A stretch of DNA of 64,000 bases from Serratia proteamaculans (GTDB lineage: Bacteria > Pseudomonadota > Gammaproteobacteria > Enterobacterales > Enterobacteriaceae), in the NCBI RefSeq assembly GCF_013337185.1, contig NZ_SWDE01000003.1, positions 186,001-250,000 of the forward strand, given 5' to 3'. This document shows positions 36,631 to 45,493 of the stretch, one piece after another; positions within the stretch are counted from its first letter, which is position 1; each line of letters starts with the position of its first letter. Below the pieces are notes generated by a model, which was given only the letters and a program-made list of their open reading frames with translations, was not told the origin of the DNA and searched no databases. The position numbers and the translations under genes are program-made.

Positions 36631-38061
36631 TCATGCAGCTTCACTTTTATCTTTTGAAACAGCTAAAACAATGTAAGGCTCTAGTAACTTAGCTACGGCT
36701 GCGAATGCTGGCACAATAACGGAGTTACCGAACTGCCGATACGCCTGAGTATCTGATACTGGGATGTAGAAGTCTGCTCCACCTGGAGTCTCGAATCCCA
36801 TAATTCGGGCACATTCTTTTGGTGTCAAACGGCGAGGTCGATTGGCCTGGTTTTCAGGATCTGCAAAATCTTTCTCACCAAGTTCCATGTCCCAGCCTCG
36901 ATCAATCAAGATCTCAGAGCCATCTTTGTGGTAACGGGCTGATAGCGTTCTGGCAACGCTTGATTCATTTTTCGGATTCACTAAACCAAAGCCAAAACCA
37001 TTACCTTTTGCCTGGTGTTTTTTGGCGTAGTTATAAAGATATTTCCATAGATGCTCTGTCAGAATATATTTTGGCTTAACATCGTCGAGTAGAAGCTCAC
37101 CAAATGACGGCCTTTTCTTCGGGAAGAACTGGCTCAAGTTCTTGAGAGAAAAATCACCATGAATATTCAAATCACGACGGAAGCCAACCAGTACGATACG
37201 TTCGCGATGTTGAGGTAAGAAATTTTTCCCATCGATGATTTTAGGATCACTAGCGCCAGTAGCCTGAGCGTCAGCAACTTCGTAACCCAACTCATCCAGT
37301 GTTTCCATGATAATTTTGAAGGTCTTCCCTTTATCATGGCTCTTAAGGTTTTTGACGTTTTCGAGGAGGAAAATTGCCGGCTTTTTAGCAGCAATAATTC
37401 GAGCTACGTCAAAGAATAGTGTTCCCTGGGTTTCACACTCAAAACCGTGAGCCCTCCCCAGAGAGTTCTTCTTTGATACACCTGCAAGGGAAAACGGTTG
37501 GCATGGAAAACCTGCCAACAGAACATCATGATCAGGGATTTCTTTATCGATATTTTTATATGCTTCCTGAACGGAAATATCATCATTTTCGCTAAGGGTT
37601 ATTTCGCGGATATCCGAATTGAACTTATGATGTGCTGGGTCACAGTACCAGTTAGCTTTGTAGGTGCGGACTGCTTCTTTGTTCCATTCGCTGGTAAAGA
37701 CGCATTGCCCACCAATCTCTTCAAACCCTTTGCGAATACCGCCAATACCTGCAAACAGATCGATAAAACGAAACTTATAGTTAGGGTGAAACGGCGAGGG
37801 TTTTGGTAACATTGACCGCAATAGCACCACCTCTCTTTCTGTCAGAACTTTCTGTGGTGTTTTTCCTTTGAGCCAGCGATTGAGGCTCTCTCTTGTCCAT
37901 TCGCTGCCACCACTGACCTCACGCAGAAGCTCAGCGATGGCTTTCTGATCGTAAATTCCCACCAGTTTTTCGACGAGTGCCTTATCTTCTTCCTGCTGGA
38001 TTAACTGCTGTTGTTCTGCTTCGACGCGAAGATTTTTTGCACGTTCATGCAACTCTTGCAT
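36631..38061 (-). CDS. dcm: DNA (cytosine-5) methyltransferase, Dcm type (CCWGG)
   Basis: A 476-residue C5 methyltransferase very similar to E. coli Dcm (472). Motif I is [16 protein letters not shown] (about residue 101), and the catalytic [11 protein letters not shown] is at about 181-191. Motif VI is ENVKNL, and the target-recognition region includes [18 protein letters not shown]. Late motifs are [15 protein letters not shown] and [11 protein letters not shown]. It methylates the inner cytosine of CCWGG and so protects host DNA from the neighbouring EcoRII-like nuclease. I infer that it also protects against the EcoRII-N-guided operon. The first 85 residues are the long N-terminal extension typical of Dcm. 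Two inverted repeats lie upstream. Confidence 0.94.
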   Translation of the reverse strand: MQELHERAKNLRVEAEQQQLIQQEEDKALVEKLVGIYDQKAIAELLREVSGGSEWTRESLNRWLKGKTPQKVLTEREVVLLRSMLPKPSPFHPNYKFRFIDLFAGIGGIRKGFEEIGGQCVFTSEWNKEAVRTYKANWYCDPAHHKFNSDIREITLSENDDISVQEAYKNIDKEIPDHDVLLAGFPCQPFSLAGVSKKNSLGRAHGFECETQGTLFFDVARIIAAKKPAIFLLENVKNLKSHDKGKTFKIIMETLDELGYEVADAQATGASDPKIIDGKNFLPQHRERIVLVGFRRDLNIHGDFSLKNLSQFFPKKRPSFGELLLDDVKPKYILTEHLWKYLYNYAKKHQAKGNGFGFGLVNPKNESSVARTLSARYHKDGSEILIDRGWDMELGEKDFADPENQANRPRRLTPKECARIMGFETPGGADFYIPVSDTQAYRQFGNSVIVPAFAAVAKLLEPYIVLAVSKDKSEAA

Positions 38062-38089
38062 AATGACTCTTCCAAATTAGGAATGATTT

Positions 38090-38106
38090 AGTGATAGCCT
38101 ATCACT
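38090..38106. promoter_or_regulatory. Inverted repeat just upstream of dcm
   Basis: AGTGATA-GCC-TATCACT, 7-bp perfect arms, 29-45 nt upstream of the dcm start. It is a candidate operator for autoregulation of the methyltransferase. Confidence 0.5.
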
Positions 38107-38130
38107 CATTATACCCAGTTGAAAAGGTGT

Positions 38131-38146
38131 CTGGATAAATATCCAG
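38131..38146. promoter_or_regulatory. LexA-like dyad upstream of dcm
   Basis: CTGGATAAATATCCAG is a perfect dyad that fits the minimal CTG-N10-CAG rule of SOS boxes, with an A+T-rich centre. It lacks the preferred CTGT/ACAG, so LexA binding is doubtful. Confidence 0.35.
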
Positions 38147-38228
38147 TGCAATGGCTGTAAATGAGTGGTTTGGGCCAGATACAACAGGGCAGGTTGAAAA
38201 CCTACCATGCTCGAATGAAGTCAGAACG

Positions 38229-38570
38229 TTACTTTATGACTTCGTGATATTCCATTTCTCTCAATGCCCGGCCATGTAGGTTACATAGAGCAGGAAGCAG
38301 GTGCGCGATTGCATTCAGATAACTATTTAGCAGCTCCCAGTCGAAGGTATTGGACTGTGGGTTTGTCTGCAAAAGGTCATTGAAAAGCATCAATCCATTG
38401 CATAGACCTTCAGTTTGTTCTGCCGACAATGCTGCCAGATCGAGAAGTTGTGATGATGTTAATTCATGCAAATCGATTCGATTGAACAGCTCTCGATAGA
38501 GAGTTACGGTGCTTGTAGCTGCTTCTGAATCTATATGTTGGCTGATGTTTTCCATATCGGTCATTTCCAT
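38229..38570 (-). CDS. Small protein of unknown function next to the Ash-like sequence
   Basis: A 113-residue, mildly acidic, leucine-rich helical protein. Starts at 38570 or at the inner ATG 38555 (MENISQHID) are both possible. No catalytic motif was recognised. It lies 31 nt downstream of the Ash-like reading frame on the same strand and about 170 nt upstream of dcm. It occupies the place of the small genes that follow the immunity/Ash region in P4-like satellites. Function is unknown, and it may be part of the former satellite's regulatory operon. Confidence 0.6.
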   Translation of the reverse strand: MEMTDMENISQHIDSEAATSTVTLYRELFNRIDLHELTSSQLLDLAALSAEQTEGLCNGLMLFNDLLQTNPQSNTFDWELLNSYLNAIAHLLPALCNLHGRALREMEYHEVIK

Positions 38571-38966
38571 TGGGGGAAAAATACCGCTACCAGAAGAGAC
38601 GCTAAACTCGGGGTGGTAGCTCGAGCGGCGTTAGCGTACCGGCCCCAACGGATCCCGGCCTTCCCGAAGGAAGCACCACCCGAGCCACCATTGTTTGGGT
38701 GCGCATCGGCATGCCCGAATTTATATCATATTCGGACAGGGTTGGGGGATTCGGAACGCTAACTCCGGCTACGTATTTTGACGCAGCCCGAAAACTATAA
38801 CTCTATCGCCAAAATGAAAGAATAACCTGTATGGAATTACAGCTGATTTACTCTTTGGATTGGAATGCAGCTCGCAGTTATTCGTAGTAACCTCGGGTGT
38901 TAAAGCATTATCTATATATTCATTGATTATATATTTAATATCCCAGCTTATGACTAAGGGAATATT
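38571..38966. other. Gap containing the Ash-like relic and the lipoprotein promoter
   Basis: 396 nt. The left part (to 38802) is the Ash-like frame. The rest (38803-38966) is A+T-rich, has stops in all frames, and must contain the divergent start regions for the P4-like leader and for the lipoprotein gene. No attachment-site copy of the leuX 3' end was recognised. Confidence 0.5.
38602..38802 (-). pseudogene. Ash-family (phage P4-type) reading frame
   Basis: A 66-codon open stretch on the minus strand. Its second half (MPMRTQTMVARVVLPSG, continuing RPGSVGAGTLTPLELPP) is the conserved core of the Ash protein family known from satellite phage P4. The open frame begins after a stop and its first ATG is at 38712, giving only 36 residues, so it may be truncated or begin at a non-standard codon. 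Short hairpins lie in the same DNA (CCGAAT/ATTCGG, and CTTCC/GGAAG around TTC). In P4 this region also gives rise to the CI immunity RNA, so an RNA product is possible. Confidence 0.7.
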
Positions 38967-39395
38967 ATGAAGGGTAATTTATTGTTCACGACAGTCGGCG
39001 TAATTTTGCTAAGTGCTTGCGTGGGTGACCGTCTCGACCGACGTTATGCGCCTGATATCCCGATAACAGCCCATGCTAAAGATAATGGCGATATCTGCAT
39101 CTATCCGTTACCGAAAGAAAACGAAAAACCAGATACGGTCTATATCAGCAGTGATGCGGGTGAGAAGCTGATCGAAGTTGCTAATCAGGATCCGAAAAAG
39201 GGGATTTGTGTAACTCAAGGCGATTACTCGTTTCAGGAAAACCAGCTGTACAGCATGAGATTGAATTTTATTCCCATAGATAAACGAGAAAACCTGCAGG
39301 ATGCATCTGCCAGAGCCTTTATTGCTCACTTCAAAGTGAAAAAACTCAATGGCGGCTACGATATTGAAAACGTCGCACAGGAAGGTGCCCCATAA
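38967..39395 (+). CDS. Small lipoprotein, putative T6SS immunity family
   Basis: A 142-residue protein with a lipobox (LLSAC, Cys at residue 18). The mature part shows the same arrangement as the other two lipoproteins: ICIYPLP, a second cysteine about 35 residues later (KGICVTQGDYSF), N-Q-L-Y-S-M-R-L, and a C-terminal F-x-V-x-x-x-N-G stretch. It is more diverged than the other pair are from each other. No effector remnant was found upstream. The next copy follows after 100 nt. Confidence 0.6.
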   Translation: MKGNLLFTTVGVILLSACVGDRLDRRYAPDIPITAHAKDNGDICIYPLPKENEKPDTVYISSDAGEKLIEVANQDPKKGICVTQGDYSFQENQLYSMRLNFIPIDKRENLQDASARAFIAHFKVKKLNGGYDIENVAQEGAP

Positions 39396-39412
39396 AATAA
39401 GGGGCGTTCTAG

Positions 39413-39493
39413 CGGGCGCATATTGGCCCCAAAACCAATGAAATTCGCTCACAGTACGAGCAGGTTTTAGCTAAGTTTTTACGTCAGAGGTAA
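39413..39493 (+). pseudogene. C-terminal remnant of an effector gene before the third lipoprotein
   Basis: 26 codons open from TAG 39410 to TAA 39491-39493, ending SQYEQVLAKFLRQR. It stops 2 nt before the lipoprotein ATG and supplies that gene's ribosome site (AGAGG). The end is related to the remnant at 26948-27127 (KKYAHTLSQFFKQR). It is the tail of a former effector gene that was coupled to this immunity gene. Confidence 0.5.
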
Positions 39494-39495
39494 TT

Positions 39496-39915
39496 ATGAA
39501 ACGGATTTTTATACTTTCGTTACCTTTCCTGCTCGCAGGCTGTCCTTCGATGGGGGATCGGATTCCCGTCGACTACCCCGCAACCGTCACTCTGCGTGAT
39601 GGTGCAGTATGCGTGACGGTGATACCTGAAGGTGATGAGAAGTTAGAAGGCATCTCGATTAATCGGCTGGATGAAGCGCAAAATCGTGACTTCAAATTCT
39701 TCGAACCGCTGCGTGAAATCGCGCCCAACCAATGCACCCCCGATGAAGGCTACGTATTTGCTCCAGGGCAGAAATATCATTTTTCAGTGAAACTGATATC
39801 CCCTAAAAAACAACAGGCGGGTGATTTTCCCTTTGCTCGCGAGTTCGTAACCGAATTCTCGGTCAATCAATCGAACGGGATTTTGCAGGTCGAAGCATTG
39901 CCGACCTCGCGTTAA
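39496..39915 (+). CDS. Small lipoprotein, putative T6SS immunity family
   Basis: A 139-residue protein with lipobox LLAGC (Cys at about residue 16). It is clearly paralogous to the lipoprotein at 27132: same length, D-Y/N-Y-x-A-x-V-T start, V-I/V-x-P-E-G-D-E-R/K-L core, C-x-P-D, Y-x-F-x-x-G-x-x-Y/S and S-V-x-L-x-S. The two copies lie on either side of the hipBA and restriction genes. Gene order suggests one ancestral array that was split by that insertion. Confidence 0.65.
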   Translation: MKRIFILSLPFLLAGCPSMGDRIPVDYPATVTLRDGAVCVTVIPEGDEKLEGISINRLDEAQNRDFKFFEPLREIAPNQCTPDEGYVFAPGQKYHFSVKLISPKKQQAGDFPFAREFVTEFSVNQSNGILQVEALPTSR

Positions 39916-39925
39916 GTCCAACGCT

Positions 39926-39948
39926 GGAGCCTGAGAAACCCAGGCTCC
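39926..39948 (+). terminator. Hairpin after the lipoprotein array
   Basis: GGAGCCTG and CAGGCTCC form an 8-bp stem with a 7-nt loop, 10 nt after the stop. There is no T-run, so it is a weak candidate. Confidence 0.45.
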
Positions 39949-39990
39949 GAAAGCTCCGAAGTTAGAGTCAGCTCACCACCCCCAACCCCA

Positions 39991-41436
<1,446 letters not shown>

Positions 41437-41448
41437 TTAAATAGTGTT

Positions 41449-42900
41449 CTATTGGGTATTCGCGGCGTTAACGGTATTCGTCGCCGGGGCCGGGGGCGCG
41501 GTTTGGGTTGCTTCGCTTTCCGGGATGTCTTCGAAGCCTAAAAGCAGCGTGAGCACGAACGACAGCACCACGGCCAGCACCATCACGCCGCCGACCCAGA
41601 CAATGCTCATCGGGTTGGTCGGGTCGAAGAACTGCACGCTGGTGAACAGGCCGGGCGAAGCCATCGAATGGCTGGCCAACCCGCCGATACCGGCGACGGC
41701 ACCGCAGATAAAGCCGCTGATCAAACTGGCGATCAACGGGCGTTTAAGCCGTACTGCCACGCCATACAGCGCCGGTTCGGAAATGCCCGCTACAATGGCG
41801 GAGGCGGCAGCGGCCAGTGCGGTCTGGCGCAGTTCGCGGTTCTTGGTTTTGAACGCCACGGCCAGCGAAGAGCCGCCGAGCGACAGGTTGGCGCCAATCT
41901 CCGAAGGCATCACCATGCCCTCTTTGCCGGTCTCGGCGATGGTCTGAATGATGGTTGGGGTGAATACGCGGTGCATGCCGGTCATCACCAGCAGCGGCCA
42001 AATGGCCCCCATAATGGCGACGGAAAGCCAGCCCAGATAACCATGCACGGTGTACACCAGCGCCGAAATCCCGCTGCCGATCCAGATACCGACCGGGCCG
42101 ATAAACACTATCGCGATTGGCGCGGCAATCAGCACAATCAGCATCGGCTTAAGGAAGTTCTTGGTCACCGCCGGGGTGATGCGATCGACCCAGCGTTCGA
42201 TGTACGACAATATCCAGGTCATCACCAGCGCGGGGATCACCGTATAGGTGTATTTCACCGCCGTCACCGGGATGTAGGCGAACTCCACCGCCTGGCCCTG
42301 CGCCGCTTTGGCCATCAGGTCGATAAAGTTGGGGTGCAGCAGCACCCCTGCAATGGCGATCGCCAGTGACATGTTGGTTTTGAATTTCAGCGCCGCAGAG
42401 GCGGCCACCATCACCGGCAGGAAGAAGAACGCACCGTCGCCAATCACGTTCAGTATCACCAGGGTCGACGAGCCTTTGTCGAACACGGCGAACATATCCA
42501 GGATCATCGCCAGCAGTTTCACCATCGAACCGCCGATGATGGCCGGGATCAACGGCGACATGGTGCCGATCAGGGCGTCGAGAATGCCGGCGCCAATGCC
42601 TTTCAGGGTGATTTTGCGTTTTGCCGGGGCGGCGGCGGGTGTCGCCCCCGGCATACCGAGCGCCAGCACTGCCTGATAAGCCTTCGACACTTCATTACCG
42701 ATGATCACCTGGCACTGCTCGCCGCTGTGCACCACGCCCAATACGCCATCAATGGCTTTCAGCGCCGGGGTGTCGATCAGCGCCTTGTCTTTCACCACGA
42801 ACCGCAGGCGGGTCATGCAGTGGGTAACGGCTTCGATATTGGTGAGGCCACCCAGCGCCTTCACGATAGCGGGTGAGATCTCTGCGTAATTCTTCGGCAT
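41449..42900 (-). CDS. ascF: PTS beta-glucoside-specific EIIBC component
   Basis: A 483-residue permease very close to E. coli AscF. The N-terminal EIIB domain carries the phosphorylated cysteine in THCMTRLRF (about residue 28). The EIIC domain (about 100-465) has roughly ten membrane segments, with the substrate-site motif GISEPALYG and a conserved MHRVFTP. No EIIA domain is fused; a cellular EIIA-Glc is expected to supply phosphate. It is the first gene of the operon. A palindromic AscG-type operator lies about 100 nt upstream. Confidence 0.94.
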   Translation of the reverse strand: MPKNYAEISPAIVKALGGLTNIEAVTHCMTRLRFVVKDKALIDTPALKAIDGVLGVVHSGEQCQVIIGNEVSKAYQAVLALGMPGATPAAAPAKRKITLKGIGAGILDALIGTMSPLIPAIIGGSMVKLLAMILDMFAVFDKGSSTLVILNVIGDGAFFFLPVMVAASAALKFKTNMSLAIAIAGVLLHPNFIDLMAKAAQGQAVEFAYIPVTAVKYTYTVIPALVMTWILSYIERWVDRITPAVTKNFLKPMLIVLIAAPIAIVFIGPVGIWIGSGISALVYTVHGYLGWLSVAIMGAIWPLLVMTGMHRVFTPTIIQTIAETGKEGMVMPSEIGANLSLGGSSLAVAFKTKNRELRQTALAAAASAIVAGISEPALYGVAVRLKRPLIASLISGFICGAVAGIGGLASHSMASPGLFTSVQFFDPTNPMSIVWVGGVMVLAVVLSFVLTLLLGFEDIPESEATQTAPPAPATNTVNAANTQ

Positions 42901-42996
42901 GGAATTATCGTCTCTTTAGATAGGAATTCGGATTGCCCAAAGGCGAACTTTTACTGCCTGGGCGATCCGCCGTTCCATCTGAATGAAACGCCCACA

Positions 42997-43010
42997 AGAA
43001 ACCGGTTTCA
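42997..43010. promoter_or_regulatory. AscG-type operator
   Basis: AGAAACCGGTTTCA contains the 12-bp perfect palindrome GAAACCGGTTTC. It is nearly identical to the TGAAACCGGTTTCA box of E. coli AscG, and lies in the divergent ascF-ascG gap. A half-site (TTTCAAACCGG) recurs close to ascG at about 43127-43137. Confidence 0.8.
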
Positions 43011-43186
43011 CGAAATAATGATTTGGTATTTGTTTGGTGGCAAGAATTATGATTTTTGGGTTTTTCGTTTCGTGATGCTGATCGCTTTTAAACCAGCAGC
43101 TACGGCAGGGGCGGGCGTGAAAACATTTCAAACCGGGGGCGTCTTGGGTAGACTGCGCAGACTCAATCGACTTTGACGGCGCAGAG

Positions 43187-44209
43187 ATGGCAACAATACT
43201 TGAGGTAGCTAACAGGGCGGGCGTGTCGAAAGCGACGGTGTCCCGCGTGTTGTCCGGCAGCGGCTATGTCAGCCCGGAAAAGCGTGAACTGGTGGACAAA
43301 GCCATCGCAGAGACGGGTTACCGGCCCAATCTGCTGGCGCGCAATCTGGCGACCAAAACCACCCAGACCATCGGGCTGGTGGTGACCAATACGCTGTACA
43401 GCGGTAACTACTTCAGCGAGCTGATGTTTCAGTCGGCCCGCATTATGGAAGAGCACGGCCGCCAGCTGATTTTGGCGGACGGCAAGCACACCGCCGCAGA
43501 AGAAAAGGCCGCCATTGAATACCTGCTGGATATGCGCTGCGACGGCGTAATCATCTACCCGCGTTTTCTGTCGATTAGCGAAATGGACGAGATCATCTCC
43601 CGGCACCAGCAGCCGATCCTGGTCATCAACCGTCGGCTCAGGCTTAACGACAGCTACTGCATCTTCAGCGATCAGCACGCCGCCAGCGCGACGGCGGTGC
43701 AGCAGTTGATCGAACGCGGGCATCGCGATATCGCATTTATCACCGGCTCGCTGGATTCCCCTACCGGGCTGGAGCGGCTGTCGGGCTACAAATCTGCGCT
43801 GGCGGAACATGATATTGGTGTTAATGATGCGCTGATTGTCGAAGGGAAGTGGAACGCGCAAAGCGGCATGGCGGCGGTCGATAAGTTGCTGACCGGCGGC
43901 CATGCCTTTAGCGCGATTGTTGCCAGTAACGACGAAATGGCCATCGGCGCCATCAAGCGGCTAACGGAATGCCAAATCCCGGTACCGTCCGCCGTGTCGG
44001 TGATCGGGTTCGATGATATTCCCTTGGCGCCTTATACCATTCCCTCGCTGTCCAGCATGAAAATGCCGGTGACCGAAATGATTAAGGAAACCATCCATCG
44101 GCTGGTCTCGATGCTGGACGGTGGCGAACTGAGCAAGCGCCCAAGCTTCCCGGCCAGCCTGATGCTGCGGGATTCAGTCGCGGCGGGGCCGCATCGGCAG
44201 GTTAAATGA
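43187..44209 (+). CDS. ascG: LacI-family repressor of the asc operon
   Basis: A 340-residue LacI/GalR regulator. The N-terminal HTH (ILEVANRAGVSKATVSRVLS, residues 4-23) is followed by the hinge RPNLLARNLA. The periplasmic-binding-like effector domain has VVTNTLYSGNYFSEL, FITGSLDSPTG and VIGFDDIPLAPY. It matches E. coli AscG in sequence and position. It should repress ascFB by binding the GAAACCGGTTTC operator and be released by a beta-glucoside-derived inducer. It is convergent with yjiA. Confidence 0.93.
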   Translation: MATILEVANRAGVSKATVSRVLSGSGYVSPEKRELVDKAIAETGYRPNLLARNLATKTTQTIGLVVTNTLYSGNYFSELMFQSARIMEEHGRQLILADGKHTAAEEKAAIEYLLDMRCDGVIIYPRFLSISEMDEIISRHQQPILVINRRLRLNDSYCIFSDQHAASATAVQQLIERGHRDIAFITGSLDSPTGLERLSGYKSALAEHDIGVNDALIVEGKWNAQSGMAAVDKLLTGGHAFSAIVASNDEMAIGAIKRLTECQIPVPSAVSVIGFDDIPLAPYTIPSLSSMKMPVTEMIKETIHRLVSMLDGGELSKRPSFPASLMLRDSVAAGPHRQVK

Positions 44210-44211
44210 GT

Positions 44212-44235
44212 GGGCTGCAATTGAATGTGCAGCCC
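44212..44235. terminator. Bidirectional hairpin between ascG and yjiA
   Basis: GGGCTGCA and TGCAGCCC form an 8-bp perfect stem with an 8-nt loop, in the 33-nt gap between convergent genes. Confidence 0.65.
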
Positions 44236-44242
44236 TATAGGT

Positions 44243-45211
44243 TCAGGCTTGCGCCAACTCGGCAAACCGCTGGCGAATGGTGTCTTCCGGCAAATCTACC
44301 CCAATAAACACCAGCGTACTGCGGCGTTCCTCGTCGGGTAACCACTCGCGGTCCCAGTCAGCGTTATACAGCCGTTGCACGCCCTGGAACAGCAGGCGAC
44401 GCGGCTCGTCCTGGATCGACAAAATCCCTTTATAACGCAGCAGGCTGTCGGCGTATTCCAGCAGCAGGCCTTCCATCACTTCTGAAACCTGCATCAGCTC
44501 CAGCGGTTGGTCGTGGTACACCACAATCGACTGAATGTTGTTTTGCGCCTGCGGAATGCGGCGAAACAGGGGAGTTGGCGGCGTCAGGTTCAGCTTGTCG
44601 TTCAGCACAAAGCCTTCGATGTCGAACAGCACGCTTAGATCGATATCGCCGTGCGTCACTGTATAAACCGGGGCGCGGGCGTTCATCTGTTGCAGCCGCT
44701 GGGTCAGCGCTTCACAGTCCGGCGCCACGTCGGTTTTGGTCAGCAGAATACGGTCGGCGTAGCCCACCTGCGCCTGCGCGATGCTGAACTGGTTGAGTTG
44801 TTGATCGGCGTGTACGGCGTCCACCAGCGTGATGATGCCGTCCAGCAGGAAGCGTTCGCAGAGGATCTCATGTGAGAAAAAGGTCTGGGTGATCGGGCCG
44901 GGGTCGGCCATGCCGGTGCATTCAATGATCAGCCGGTCGAACTCCAGTTGGCCCTGGTCAACGCCGTCCAGCAAGTCCAGCAGCGCGTCTGCCAGCTCGT
45001 TGGATTTGCTGCAGCAGATGCAGCCGTTGCTCAGGGTGGTGATGCGGCTGGCGCGATCGCCAATCAATGCGTTGTCGATCGGCACTTCGCCGAACTCGTT
45101 TTCAATCACGGCAATCTTGTAGCCGTGTTCGGCGTTGAGAATATGGCGGAGCAGGGTGGTTTTACCGGCACCCAAAAAGCCGGTCAGAATGGTGACTGCG
45201 ATGGGTTTCAT
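44243..45211 (-). CDS. yjiA: COG0523-family metal-chaperone-type GTPase YjiA
   Basis: A 322-residue G3E GTPase matching E. coli YjiA. The P-loop is GFLGAGKTTLL (residues 9-19), the metal-binding NGCICC is at about 63-68, with ECTGMADPGP and the guanine motif TKTD. The C-terminal domain includes LLFQGVQRLY. These proteins bind zinc or other transition metals and are thought to hand metal to client enzymes. It is the last gene of btsT-yjiX-yjiA, 12 nt after yjiX, the same order as in E. coli. Confidence 0.93.
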   Translation of the reverse strand: MKPIAVTILTGFLGAGKTTLLRHILNAEHGYKIAVIENEFGEVPIDNALIGDRASRITTLSNGCICCSKSNELADALLDLLDGVDQGQLEFDRLIIECTGMADPGPITQTFFSHEILCERFLLDGIITLVDAVHADQQLNQFSIAQAQVGYADRILLTKTDVAPDCEALTQRLQQMNARAPVYTVTHGDIDLSVLFDIEGFVLNDKLNLTPPTPLFRRIPQAQNNIQSIVVYHDQPLELMQVSEVMEGLLLEYADSLLRYKGILSIQDEPRRLLFQGVQRLYNADWDREWLPDEERRSTLVFIGVDLPEDTIRQRFAELAQA

Positions 45212-45223
45212 TACGGATCCTTG

Positions 45224-45427
45224 TTAACAACAGCGCATGCCGCCTTTGCCGTCCCCACCGTAGCGGGCCTGCTGGCGTTCGCGGAAAAACTCTTTATAGG
45301 TCATCACCGGCTTGTCCGGGTGGTTGTCTTTCATATGCTGGACGTAGGTATCGTAGTCAGGCACGCCGACCAACATGCGCGCCGCCTGCCCGAGGTATTT
45401 ACCCGCCTGGCCGAGATTACCGAACAT
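45224..45427 (-). CDS. yjiX: YbdD/YjiX-family small protein
   Basis: A 67-residue protein with the family layout: G[19 protein letters not shown], then [16 protein letters not shown], and a C-terminal CC pair. It always accompanies CstA/BtsT-type pyruvate or peptide transporters and may be needed for their function. A terminator-like hairpin separates it from btsT, which would lower its expression relative to the transporter. Confidence 0.92.
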   Translation of the reverse strand: MFGNLGQAGKYLGQAARMLVGVPDYDTYVQHMKDNHPDKPVMTYKEFFRERQQARYGGDGKGGMRCC

Positions 45428-45446
45428 AGCCTTCTCCCAAAAAATG

Positions 45447-45477
45447 ACCCTGCATAATAGGTTTCATTATGCAGGGT
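45447..45477 (-). terminator. Strong hairpin between btsT and yjiX
   Basis: ACCCTGCATAAT pairs with ATTATGCAGGGT (12 bp, 7-nt loop) and on the minus strand is followed by CATTTTTTGG. It lies 17 nt beyond the btsT stop and would partially terminate transcription before yjiX-yjiA. Confidence 0.75.
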
Positions 45478-45493
45478 ATCCGTTAAATCACCA

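Noticed and set aside
29662-38061. DISARM, BREX or a type I/III restriction system
   Set aside because: There is no DUF1998 protein, phospholipase D-type nuclease, PglX/PglZ, HsdS or Mod/Res. The present set (GHKL, HNH, SNF2, EcoRII-N, EcoRII, Vsr, Dcm) is different.
38641-38700. CCCGGCCTTC followed by a short gap and AAGCACCA, considered as a second copy of the leuX 3' end (attachment site)
   Set aside because: Only short pieces match, with insertions. The same bases are fully explained by the Ash-family reading frame.
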